In this document: piece after piece, positions 11,529 to 19,542 of the stretch | Layout of the letters: each line of letters begins with the position of its first letter | How positions within the stretch are numbered: the first letter of the stretch is position 1 | Assembly (NCBI RefSeq): GCF_014396585.1 | Contig: NZ_CP060717.1 | Coordinates: 1,922,001 to 1,986,000, forward strand | DNA length: 64,000 nt | Reading direction: 5' to 3' | Source of the DNA: Sphingomonas rhizophila | GTDB lineage: Bacteria > Pseudomonadota > Alphaproteobacteria > Sphingomonadales > Sphingomonadaceae | Made by a program: the position numbers and the translations under genes | The notes under the pieces: generated by a model | The model's database searches: none | Seen by the model: only the letters and a program-made list of their open reading frames with translations | What the model was told of the DNA's origin: nothing

Positions 11529-11688
11529 CCGACCGCCTGCATAAGGCGGCCGCCGCGGCGGGCCAGTGGGCGCTCCCGTTCGAGCGTCCGCTCGACCTGC
11601 GCCCCCTGCACGACGAGCCGGCGCGGCGGAGCATCCCGTCGTGGGTGCGCTGGCACGACGACTGGACCAGCGAGGGCGCAAGTCGTGA
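11525..11688 (+). CDS. small hypothetical protein between nrdA and nrdB
   Basis: Begins ATG overlapping the nrdA stop (ATGA). It gives MTDRLHKAAAAAGQWALPF, then a Pro/Arg/Trp-containing stretch (SWVRWHDDWTSEG), after which the frame becomes arginine-rich noise. If one base is missing near 11670-11684 it would end at TGA 11686-11688, overlapping the GTG start of the following gene, for a 54-residue product. Extent and repair are inferred. Its translational coupling suggests a role linked to ribonucleotide reductase, but nothing identifies it. Confidence 0.45.
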
Positions 11689-11873
11689 CCGACGCGTCGA
11701 TGATCATGCTGGCGATCGGCACCGCCTTCGCCCTGATCGGCGCCAACGTCCTCGTCCGCCCCGCGGCGACCGACGCCGGCCGCTACGCCCGCCGCATCGC
11801 CGGGATCATGGCCGTCTCCCTCGGCCTGATCCTCGCCGTCTTCGCGTTCGGCCTGTCGGAGAAGCCGTCGTGA
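11685..11873 (+). CDS. small two-helix membrane protein
   Basis: A 62-residue product from GTG at 11685 with two hydrophobic segments (MIMLAIGTAFALIGANVLV and IMAVSLGLILAVFAFGL) joined by a basic loop (GRYARR). It sits between nrdA and nrdB and overlaps its neighbour by GTGA. Function unknown. Confidence 0.55.
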   Translation: MTDASMIMLAIGTAFALIGANVLVRPAATDAGRYARRIAGIMAVSLGLILAVFAFGLSEKPS

Positions 11874-11937
11874 GCCGCCGCCGTCCCGTCCCTTCCCGCG
11901 GCCCGCGCCGCGCCCCATTTTCCGTGGAGTAAGTCCC

Positions 11938-13002
11938 ATGCCCCTTCTCGAAGCCCGCAAGCAGTACAAGCCGTTCGAATACCCCTGGGCGTTCGACATG
12001 TGGAAGCGGCAGCAGCAGATCCACTGGATGCCCGAGGAAGTGCCGTTGGGCGAGGATTGCCGCGACTGGGCGCAGAAGCTGTCGGATCACGAACGCAACC
12101 TGCTGACGCAGATCTTCCGCTTCTTCACCCAGGCCGACGTCGAGGTGCAGGACTGCTACCACGAAAAATACGGCCGCGTGTTCAAGCCGACCGAGATCAA
12201 GATGATGCTCGCCGCCTTCTCCAACATGGAGACGGTGCACATCGCCGCTTACTCCCACCTCCTCGACACGATCGGCATGCCGGAAAGCGAGTATGGCATG
12301 TTCCTTCAGTACAAGGAGATGAAGGACAAGCATGATTACCTGTCGACCTTCGGCGTCGACACGGACGAGGACATCGCCAAGACGCTCGCCATGTTCGGCG
12401 GCTTCACCGAGGGGCTGCAGCTGTTCGCCAGCTTCGCCATGCTGATGAACTTCCCGCGCTTCAACAAGATGAAGGGCATGGGCCAGATCGTCAGCTGGAG
12501 CGTGCGCGACGAAAGCCTCCATTGCGAAGGCATCACCAAGCTGTTCCACGCCTTCGTCAAGGAACGCGATTGCCTGACCAAGGCGGTCAAGGACGACATC
12601 ATGGACGTGTGCCAGAAGACGGTCCGGCTGGAGGACGCGTTCATCGACCTGGCGTTCGAACAGGGCCCGGTCGAGGGCATGACGCCCAAGGCGATCAAGA
12701 AATACATCCGCTACATCGCCGACTGGCGCCTGGGACAGCTCGGCTTCAAGCCGATCTACATGGTCGACGAACACCCCCTGCCGTGGCTCGCGCCGCTGCT
12801 CAACGGGGTCGAGCACGCCAACTTCTTCGAAACCCGCGCGACGGAATATTCCAAGGCCGCGACGCGTGGGAATTGGAACGAAGTGTGGGACAACTTCGAC
12901 CGCCGCCAGAAAGCCAAGGGCGCCGCCAACGACGCGCCGGTGGCTGACGCTGAGGACGGCGGCGAGGACATGTTCTCGCGGGCTGGGGTTGCCGCGGAGT
13001 AA
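11938..13002 (+). CDS. nrdB: class Ia ribonucleotide reductase beta subunit
   Basis: Ferritin-like small subunit holding the di-iron centre and tyrosyl radical used by NrdA. Visible: METVHIAAYSHLL, which supplies Glu/His iron ligands and the likely radical tyrosine; SVRDESLHCEG, with the later Glu/His ligands; and NFFETRATEYSKA near the C-terminus. The product is 354 residues, normal for the family, with a slightly long acidic C-terminal tail (DAEDGGEDMF) that would carry the NrdA-binding peptide. GGAG lies upstream of the ATG. It is in one transcription unit with nrdA. Confidence 0.96.
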   Translation: MPLLEARKQYKPFEYPWAFDMWKRQQQIHWMPEEVPLGEDCRDWAQKLSDHERNLLTQIFRFFTQADVEVQDCYHEKYGRVFKPTEIKMMLAAFSNMETVHIAAYSHLLDTIGMPESEYGMFLQYKEMKDKHDYLSTFGVDTDEDIAKTLAMFGGFTEGLQLFASFAMLMNFPRFNKMKGMGQIVSWSVRDESLHCEGITKLFHAFVKERDCLTKAVKDDIMDVCQKTVRLEDAFIDLAFEQGPVEGMTPKAIKKYIRYIADWRLGQLGFKPIYMVDEHPLPWLAPLLNGVEHANFFETRATEYSKAATRGNWNEVWDNFDRRQKAKGAANDAPVADAEDGGEDMFSRAGVAAE

Positions 13003-13010
13003 GCGCTTCT

Positions 13011-13034
13011 CCCTCTCCCGCTTACGGGAGAGGG
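13011..13034. repeat. intergenic palindromic element
   Basis: A perfect 10-bp inverted repeat, CCCTCTCCCG then CTTA then CGGGAGAGGG, followed by TCGGGGTGAGGG. It is the dispersed repeat seen between genes in many proteobacteria, and its core recurs at 29040-29057. It sits just after nrdB and may stabilise or end that transcript. Confidence 0.6.
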
Positions 13035-13119
13035 TCGGGGTGAGGGCAAGTGGCCAAATTAGCCACGCCGGAATCGCTTAAGTTGCCCGAATGTTCGCGA
13101 AGATGGTGCGGGGGGCACA

Positions 13120-13413
13120 GTGGCTGACAGGTTTCGCATGGCAAGGCTGCGTATCGAGCGCGCGCTACTTTCCCTGCCCTCTGATATCCCGGGGCCGTCA
13201 GATCATCCTATCGATGTGGTCGTCTTAAGTCGTCTAATCATAGCCCTGAACACCGTTGCGAAGGCTTTGAACGAGGCCGACGGACAATGCGGCGCCGATG
13301 GCATTTTGCTTGAGACTGCTGACGTGCTCTGGAGCATCGGGGAGCAGGCCGCCGCAGTCGCTCCCGGATTAGAGATGCGCGAATGCAGTCGCCCCGGTTC
13401 CGCCACGGATTAA
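13120..13413 (+). CDS. hypothetical protein
   Basis: A 97-residue frame from GTG, mostly helical in appearance (MARLRIERALLSLPSD, VVLSRLIIALNTVAKALNEA), with no recognised motif. Base composition is lower in GC than the nrd genes before it, as in the HNH gene after it, so both may have arrived together. The start could also be the ATG at 13138. Confidence 0.4.
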   Translation: MADRFRMARLRIERALLSLPSDIPGPSDHPIDVVVLSRLIIALNTVAKALNEADGQCGADGILLETADVLWSIGEQAAAVAPGLEMRECSRPGSATD

Positions 13414-13455
13414 GGTCGATCGAATACAGGTGGATCGAATAGGAAGAGATGCGGG

Positions 13456-14091
13456 ATGCGTCGTTGCCTACGAGAACCAATCCCCGAGATCTTCGAGGCG
13501 GCTTCATATTTGAAGAGCGCAATTGACGCGCATTTTGAGGGGGATCGTGTCCGGGCGTCTCAGCTCTTGCGGCGCGCAGATATACCCGCGATCGCGGCTT
13601 GGACTGACTCCGTTTGGGGCAAATACGATCCAAAAATTCACTGGAAGATTGAGCCAAAAACTGTCCTTCCGTTTTTAGCCAAAGCGGAGCGGCCGATGCC
13701 GCGAATGCCAACTGCGGCCACAAAGAGAGCCGTTATCGATCGAGATGGATATCACTGCCGCTTCTGCGGCATTCCCGTTATCACCTCCGAAGTTCGTCGA
13801 CGCATTCGTGATCTTTATCCCGACGCGATCCGCTGGGGACGGCAGAACAAGGACCAGCACGCGGCTTTGCAATGTCTTTGGTTGCAGTACGATCACGTCA
13901 TCCCGAATCAGCGAGGTGGCGCAAGCACTCTCGAAAACATCGTCATCACCTGCGGCCCCTGCAACTTTGGGCGGATGGAACGGTCAGTCGAGGAAATTGG
14001 ATTGCTCGATCCGTCCGTCACTCGGTACTCCCCCAGGTGGGATGGACACGCGACTTGGGATGGGTTGATTCGATTGACCCAATCACTGTGA
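13456..14091 (+). CDS. HNH endonuclease domain protein
   Basis: A 211-residue protein with a C-terminal HNH nuclease fold. CxxC appears at DGYHCRFCG, the metal/catalytic stretch at YDHVIPNQRGGASTLENIV, and a second CxxC at ITCGPCNFGR. The two Cys pairs should hold a structural zinc, with DH as the catalytic core. The N-terminal ~75 residues are unassigned. Codon use looks less GC-biased than the flanking core genes, suggesting acquisition. Whether it restricts DNA, or is an orphan, is not shown. Confidence 0.75.
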   Translation: MRRCLREPIPEIFEAASYLKSAIDAHFEGDRVRASQLLRRADIPAIAAWTDSVWGKYDPKIHWKIEPKTVLPFLAKAERPMPRMPTAATKRAVIDRDGYHCRFCGIPVITSEVRRRIRDLYPDAIRWGRQNKDQHAALQCLWLQYDHVIPNQRGGASTLENIVITCGPCNFGRMERSVEEIGLLDPSVTRYSPRWDGHATWDGLIRLTQSL

Positions 14092-14260
14092 CCTCATCAC
14101 GGCCCTCACCCCACTCACCAACCAGCTTCGCGCCCTGTCGGGCCGGCTCGAAAAAGCGGAGGCGTTTGCCGCCTGGCGCGGGTCAGGTTCGGACGCGCTG
14201 CTGCCGCTGCGGTTGGCCCCCGACATGTTTCCGCTGACGACGCAGCCGCGCTTCGCCGCC
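14088..14260 (+). pseudogene. decayed copy of the DUF1993 gene 5' end
   Basis: This stretch matches the first ~170 bases of the intact gene at 14970 with substitutions and small indels: both share CAGCTTCGCGCCCTGTCGGG, the GCGGAGGCGTT block and CCGACATGTTTCCGCTGACG-type sequence. It stops at CTTCGCCGCC and then diverges. The divergence shows it is an old duplicate. Two minus-strand genes now lie between the copies. Confidence 0.75.
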
Positions 14261-14283
14261 AAACCAACGGTAGGCTCAACGCG

Positions 14284-14502
14284 CTAGAGCAAAAACCATC
14301 CGATCAAAGCGCCAACGGCGATCACAATCATCAGCGCGGCATACCATTGCATCGCCCGCCGTCGCGCCACCCGTGCCATGCGGCCTACAAAGTCGGGCTT
14401 CACAAATTCGTCCAGCCCGCGCAGCCGCTTGATCGGCACTGGCTCGGTCTCGCTCGGCCGCACCCAGCCCGGTCGCGTCCGACGTCGTAAGCTTTCACGC
14501 AT
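14284..14502 (-). CDS. small single-pass membrane protein
   Basis: A 72-residue product with a basic, Arg-rich N-terminus (MRESLRRRTRPGW) and one C-terminal membrane helix (MIVIAVGALIGWFLL), so it is probably tail-anchored in the inner membrane. It is on the same strand as the HNH gene upstream and 28 bases from it. No function assigned. Confidence 0.45.
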   Translation of the reverse strand: MRESLRRRTRPGWVRPSETEPVPIKRLRGLDEFVKPDFVGRMARVARRRAMQWYAALMIVIAVGALIGWFLL

Positions 14503-14530
14503 CAGCTGACGTTATGGGCCGACTTGCGGC

Positions 14531-14854
14531 TCATGCGCCCAACACCTTGTTGATCTGACCGCGGATCGACGCGAGCCAGGCCTTGCGCCGCCGCTTCTCT
14601 CGCATTTCCACTTTCTTGACCAAGGATCGATTGGCGAGGCTCCGGTTGCAGGGCGGATGACACAGCGTCAGGTTCTCGAGCTTTTCCGGACCACCATGAC
14701 ATTTCGAAAGCAGATGCTCGATGCTCCACGCCTTCGCCGAATTCGGCTCAGCCTTGAAATCGATCGGTAACCCGCACAGCCAGCAATGGTCGCCGTCCCG
14801 GGCGCGGAGCCGTTCGAGCTTGGAGAGATTGTCGGGACCGGACATCCGGCTCAC
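14531..14854 (-). CDS. small HNH endonuclease
   Basis: A 107-residue protein that is little more than an HNH domain: DGDHCWLCGLPI (first Cys pair), WSIEHLLSKCHGGPEKLENL (catalytic His and Asn) and LCHPPCNRSLAN (second Cys pair and final His-like position), then a basic helix (MREKRRRKAW). Its size and position between two copies of another gene would suit a mobile or homing-type nuclease, but no target evidence exists. An alternative ATG lies three codons in. Confidence 0.72.
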   Translation of the reverse strand: MSRMSGPDNLSKLERLRARDGDHCWLCGLPIDFKAEPNSAKAWSIEHLLSKCHGGPEKLENLTLCHPPCNRSLANRSLVKKVEMREKRRRKAWLASIRGQINKVLGA

Positions 14855-14907
14855 CTACATCAAGGCTCGTTTCGGAATGGTTAGTCGTCACGAAGCCCAC
14901 GTCGTCA

Positions 14908-14926
14908 CCCCGGACCTGATCCGGGG
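14908..14926. repeat. short palindromic repeat
   Basis: CCCCGGA-cctga-TCCGGGG within GTCACCCCGGACCTGATCC. It is the common dispersed palindrome found between genes of Sphingomonads and Rhizobiales. It lies ahead of the DUF1993 gene; no gene-specific role is implied. Confidence 0.55.
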
Positions 14927-14969
14927 TTTCGCTTGGTAATGCCCCTCGTTCCCTGCCAAAGCACCCCCC

Positions 14970-15542
14970 ATGACCCTCACCACCGCCCTCGTCACCCCGC
15001 TCATCAACCAGCTTCGCGCCCTGTCGGGCTGGCTCGACAAGGCGGAGGCGTTCGCCGCCGGGCGCGGGGAGAGTCCGGAGGCGCTGCTGCCACTGCGGTT
15101 GGCGCCGGACATGTTTCCGCTGACGACGCAGCTGCGCTTCGCCGCCTTCCAGGCGCAAGAGCCGCTGTACCGCCTCAGCGACACGCCGGTGCCCGAGGCG
15201 GTGCTCGACATCCGTCAGGAGGGCCGCGACGGGGAGGCGGCGCCCGGCAGCTGGGCCGACGCCCGCGCGCGCATCGCCGAGGCGATCGCCGCGCTCGACG
15301 CGGTCGCGACTGACGCCTTCGACGATGCCGCCGACCGGCCAATCGCCCACGACCTGCCGATGGGCATGATTTTCGACATGACCGGCGAGACCTATGTCCG
15401 CGACTGGGCGCTGCCGCAGGTCACGTTCCACGTGCTGATGGCCTACGCCCTCCTCCGCCACGCCGGCGTCCCGCTCGGCAAGACCGACTACGTCCCCCAC
15501 ATGTTCGCCTACCTCCGCCCCGGGACGATGCCGGGGGCTTGA
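14970..15542 (+). CDS. DUF1993 domain-containing protein
   Basis: A 190-residue soluble helical protein. Typical DUF1993 features are the opening helix around INQLRALSGWLDKAEAFA, the LRLAPDMFPLTTQLRFAAFQAQ block and the VTFHVLMAYALLRHAG helix with HAGVPLGKTDYV. It belongs to the DinB-like four-helix group in structure, but its chemistry is unknown. A decayed partial copy lies upstream at 14088. Confidence 0.82.
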   Translation: MTLTTALVTPLINQLRALSGWLDKAEAFAAGRGESPEALLPLRLAPDMFPLTTQLRFAAFQAQEPLYRLSDTPVPEAVLDIRQEGRDGEAAPGSWADARARIAEAIAALDAVATDAFDDAADRPIAHDLPMGMIFDMTGETYVRDWALPQVTFHVLMAYALLRHAGVPLGKTDYVPHMFAYLRPGTMPGA

Positions 15543-15597
15543 GTTAGGCGAAGGGGCCGTCACGGAGTTAACCCTACGCCGCCCTTCCAACGATGCG

Positions 15598-15810
15598 TTG
15601 CATCGCTGGAACCTTTGGCGGCTCCGCCCTGACGTCGAAGCTGTCGGCTTCGCCGCAGCCCGGCCGGGCGATACCAAAGGCCACGGCAGCCATGCCGCCC
15701 GCCGCGCGAACGCCGCCGCCGCAAAGGAAGGCAAGTCGAACCCGCGCACCTCCAGCAAGGCGCAATCGATCCTCGGCAAGAAGGGCGCGCGGGCGAAGAA
15801 GAAGGACTAG
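15598..15810 (+). CDS. small basic hypothetical protein
   Basis: A 70-residue frame whose second half looks coding: Ala/Lys-rich, ending AQSILGKKGARAKKKD, like small lysine-rich nucleic-acid-associated proteins. The first half is ordinary GC-rich sequence, and the start is uncertain. It fills the 278-base gap between DUF1993 and the membrane protein gene. Confidence 0.35.
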   Translation: MHRWNLWRLRPDVEAVGFAAARPGDTKGHGSHAARRANAAAAKEGKSNPRTSSKAQSILGKKGARAKKKD

Positions 15811-15820
15811 GCGCCGCGGC

Positions 15821-16651
15821 CTACGCCGGCTGTGCCGCCGCCGCGCTCCGGATCGCCGGGCGCTTGCCCGCCTGCCATCCGGCCCAGCTGGTCAGCGCGC
15901 CGATGGCGATGCCAGTGCCGACCACGGCGCTGCTGGGCGCGTCGCCGATCAGGCGTAGCGCGGTCTCTAGCCAGGCGACATCGCCCATCACGCCCATCGT
16001 CATCAATTGCAGCGCGACGAACCCGCCCGTGACGAGGAACGGCGTCGCCCGCTCGCGAAGCCGCCACCAGGCCGCGATACAGAAGGCCAGCGCCAGCGCG
16101 TCGGACACCAGGATCGACTGGAGGATCCGGTCGAAGTCCTGCGGGCCGTTCACCGCGAACGCCGGGACCCATTCGCCGAGGATGCGGCTGAACGGGCTTT
16201 CGAACAGGATGATCGGCGTGCCGAGCATGTATCCGCTATGCAGCCACACCTGCCGCCGGTGCTTGAGCGCCCGGTAGTAGAGGACGACATAGGCCGCCAT
16301 CGCGACCAGCAGGCCGACCAGGAATTCCGCGCCGAACATCGCCCGCACTGGCCCGTCCCCGGCGACGAACCCCTTGCCGGTGACGTCGATGATCGCGGCA
16401 AGCCCGCCGATCAGGAAGGGGAACAGCAGCAGGCTCGACTTGCCGACCGCGCGGTGCAGCGGCAGTTGCGGCTTGTGATGCGCGGTCCAGCTTTGCGCGA
16501 GGACCATCAGCACCCACAGGCTGGCCGCCATGCCATGCGCATGGAATTGCCAGGGCGAGACGCCGAAGACCGAGAAATAGCTCGTCCAGAACCCGGCGAC
16601 GATCACCGCGATGACGAACAGCACATAATAATGAGCACGTGGATATGGCAT
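15821..16651 (-). CDS. multi-pass hypothetical membrane protein
   Basis: A 276-residue inner-membrane protein with about seven hydrophobic helices (e.g. YYVLFVIAVIVAGFWTSYF, MAAYVVLYYRAL, SDALALAFCIAAWW). His residues near helix ends (FHAHGM, HHKPQL, LHRAVGK, WLHSGYM) suggest a haem- or metal-binding membrane protein, but I cannot assign a family. The start at 16651 has GAGGGGG upstream; the frame extends to 16690. Confidence 0.7.
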   Translation of the reverse strand: MPYPRAHYYVLFVIAVIVAGFWTSYFSVFGVSPWQFHAHGMAASLWVLMVLAQSWTAHHKPQLPLHRAVGKSSLLLFPFLIGGLAAIIDVTGKGFVAGDGPVRAMFGAEFLVGLLVAMAAYVVLYYRALKHRRQVWLHSGYMLGTPIILFESPFSRILGEWVPAFAVNGPQDFDRILQSILVSDALALAFCIAAWWRLRERATPFLVTGGFVALQLMTMGVMGDVAWLETALRLIGDAPSSAVVGTGIAIGALTSWAGWQAGKRPAIRSAAAAQPA

Positions 16652-16702
16652 GGCTGGCCCCCTCAACCGCTGCGCGATCCGGTTTACCATCCTTGATCCA
16701 GG

Positions 16703-17065
<363 letters not shown>

Positions 17066-17078
17066 GATGCTGCGGCCC

Positions 17079-17180
17079 CTACGGCGCGTTCTTGACCAGC
17101 TGGAACGCCACCCACACGATGGCCAGGATCGCTGCGATCAGGACCAGCGCGATGGTCATGTTGCGGGTGTCGCGGGTCAT
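17079..17180 (-). CDS. 33-residue membrane peptide at the end of the Mla operon
   Basis: ATG at 17180 overlaps the stop of the auxiliary lipoprotein gene as TGATG, a classic coupled arrangement. The peptide is MTRDTRN followed by one membrane helix ([19 protein letters not shown]) and a short basic end (QLVKNAP). Too short for family assignment. The overlap and the clean helix are the support. Confidence 0.55.
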   Translation of the reverse strand: MTRDTRNMTIALVLIAAILAIVWVAFQLVKNAP

Positions 17181-17764
17181 CAGCCGCCGATCCACCGTGC
17201 GATGTCGCTCGCAACGCGATTGGCGGCGGCGTTCAGCGCCGGGCCGACCGAACGGGCGGTACCGTCGGCAGGCACGCTAGCTTCGAAGCGGCGGGTCTCG
17301 ACGCGGGTTCCCCCGACCGTCGACAGCGCGCCGTCGAAGCGCACGATCACCGTCCCGGTCTGCGCGTCATAGCCGAAGCGGTGCAGCGTCCCGCTGAGGT
17401 GAAGGCCGGGATCGAGGGTCGACTGGCGCGAATCCAGCACGACGCGGTTGGTGGTCCGGAGCACGGTCTCGCTGACCAGCCGGGCGAATTGCCGGTCGGG
17501 CGTTTCCACCCACATCAGGTCCTTGATATAGGCGACCGCCGTCGGACCGGCGTGTGCTGGCACGCGGGTCGTCGCGAGTTCCTTGGGCACCACCGGCACG
17601 TCGATCGTCACCGCATCGCCGGCATTGGCCGAGCGGACCGTGTTGGCGGGCGCGGGCGCAGACGAGCTCAGCGTGAGCAGCGTCGGCGGGACCTTCTTGC
17701 CACCGAAACAGGCGGTCAGGGACAGCGCACCGAGCGCGACGAACAACAGGCGATGGCGCATCAT
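17180..17764 (-). CDS. ABC-type transport auxiliary lipoprotein
   Basis: A 194-residue lipoprotein (lipobox LTAC at about residues 16-19) of the ABC_trans_aux/PqiC-like family, which partners MCE-domain transporters in the periplasm or outer membrane. The VPVVPKELATTRV strand, the DLMWVETPDRQFARLV segment and the final SDIARWI helix fit the family. Its start overlaps the mlaD stop (ATGATG), so it is the fourth gene of the operon and probably docks the lipid-transfer tunnel. Confidence 0.85.
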   Translation of the reverse strand: MMRHRLLFVALGALSLTACFGGKKVPPTLLTLSSSAPAPANTVRSANAGDAVTIDVPVVPKELATTRVPAHAGPTAVAYIKDLMWVETPDRQFARLVSETVLRTTNRVVLDSRQSTLDPGLHLSGTLHRFGYDAQTGTVIVRFDGALSTVGGTRVETRRFEASVPADGTARSVGPALNAAANRVASDIARWIGG

Positions 17765-18712
17765 TTGGTTTTCCCTGGCTTATAGTCGGGCAGCTTGGGC
17801 GCGCCGAGCGAGCCGCCGATCCCGTCTTCGTTCAGGCGATCGGAAAAGCCCTTGAGGCTGGTCGACAGGTCGCGCAGGTCACGCACCAGCCGGTTCGCTT
17901 CGGGTAGCGTCGACTTGGAGAAATTCTGGATTCCCGGCCGGGCGTCGGCGATCACCGCGTCCAGGTTGTCGGCGGCATTCTGAACCGACGCGATCGCCTT
18001 GCGCAGGTCTTCCGCCGCCGGCTGGCCCTGTTCCTTGAGCAACTGGTTGGTGGTGCCGGCCACTTCGCCCCAGCGGCGTGCAGCGACCCCGGCCTCGCGC
18101 GCGGCGATCCGCGCATCGCCGACGGCGTCGGCAAGATCGGGAGCGCGCTCGGCGAGAACGCGGGTGGTCTCGTCGACATTTTCGAGGATGTCGGAGATCG
18201 CGTTCTGGTTCTTGTCGCTCAACAGTTCGGTCAACCGTTCCGTCAGGCGCTGAATTCGGTCGATCAGTTCCGGGCGCTGTTGAGCAGCGCGCCGAGTCCG
18301 CCAGAGCTGGACGGAACCACCGGGCAACCCTGCGGCCCCGGCTGGCTGATCGGACGTCCGCCCTTGACCGCGCCGTCGAGCTGGATTTCGGAAACGCCGG
18401 TGAAGCCGACGCCCTTGATCTGCGCCGTGGTGCCCTGGAGCACCGGCGTGTCCGCATCCACCTCGATCCGCACCCAGACGAATTCCGGGCGGTCGGGCAG
18501 CAGGCTGATTTCCTTGATCTCGCCAACCGGAACGCCGGAGAAGCTGACCGACGAGCCCTTGTTGAGGCCGCCAACCCCTGGCTGAAATAGATGTCGAAAC
18601 ATTTCGACGCCTTGTTCGACAGGCCCGCGAGCCACACCGTGAACAACAGAAGGCCGGCAAGAAGGGCAAGGACGACGGTCCCGACCAGCACATGGTTCGA
18701 ACGCGTTTCCAT
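17761..18712 (-). CDS. mlaD: MCE-family lipid-transport substrate-binding protein, frameshifted twice as assembled
   Basis: Membrane-anchored MCE protein that forms the periplasmic ring of an Mla-type phospholipid transporter. An N-terminal helix (VLVGTVVLALLAGLLLFTVW) is followed by the MCE domain (VSFSGVPVGEIKEISLLPD) and a long helical C-terminal region. The written sequence breaks at CCCC 18575-18578 and at GGG 18272-18274; adding one base at each gives one uninterrupted 317-residue frame ending LPDYKPGKTK. Given an intact operon around it, I read both as sequence errors. It overlaps the auxiliary lipoprotein gene. Confidence 0.88.
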
Positions 18713-19542
18713 TTATTGCCCCGGTGATCCTTCCTGGCCCCTTCGGCGGCCGCGCGGCCGCGAGGACCATTGAAATACTCTTGAATCCAAGGATGATCCA
18801 AAGCGAGCAGCTCTTCAATCGTTCCCACCGCCACGACCTTTCGATCGCTGAGGACCGCGACACGGTCGCAGATCGCCCACAACGTGTCGAGGTCGTGGGT
18901 GATGAGGAAGACGGTCAGTTCCAGCCGCCGCTTGAGGTTTTCGATGAGCTCGTCGAACGCCGCCGCGCCGATCGGGTCGAGCCCGGCGGTCGGCTCGTCG
19001 AGGAAAAGCAGTTCCGGATCGAGGGCGAGGGCGCGGGCCAGGCCGGCGCGCTTGCGCATGCCTCCCGACAGTTCGGAAGGATATTTGGGACCCGCATCGG
19101 ACGGAAGTCCCGACATCGCGATCTTGTAACCGGCGATCTCGTCGAGCAGCGGCGGCTTGATGAACGGGAAGTACTCCCGGATCGGCACCTCGACGTTTTC
19201 GGCCACGGTCAGCGTAGAAAACAGCGCGCCGTTCTGGAACAGGATGCCCCAGCGGCGGCGAATGTTCTTCGCCTCGACATCGTCGCGGCCGATCATGTCC
19301 TCGCCCAGCACATGGATCTCGCCTTCGTCGGGCGTCTGCAGCCCGATGATCGAGCGCATCAGCACCGACTTGCCGGTGCCAGACCCGCCGACCACGCCGA
19401 GAATTTCCCCGCGGCGCACGTCGAGGTCGAGGCCTTCATGGACCACCTGGTCGCCGAAGCTGTTCTTGAGCCCGCGCACCGAAATGACGATGTCGTCATC
19501 GCGCTTCTCGGTGGACGCCGATGGGGCAACGGGATCGGTCAT
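18713..19542 (-). CDS. mlaF: Mla-type ABC transporter ATP-binding protein, frameshifted near the end as assembled
   Basis: ATPase of the phospholipid transporter. Walker A GGSGTGKS lies at about residues 52-59, Q-loop ILFQNGALFS, ABC signature LSGGMRKRAGLARAL, Walker B LLFLDEPTAGLDP and switch ITHDLD. The last codons shift at CCCC 18719-18722; one extra base gives a tail KDHRGQ and a TAA stop directly before the mlaD ATG. Its ATG overlaps the mlaE stop (ATGA). Confidence 0.93.

Noticed and set aside
11870..11932. 20-residue GTG frame before nrdB overlapping the small membrane gene stop
   Set aside because: Too short and Arg/Pro-rich; better explained as leader sequence for nrdB.
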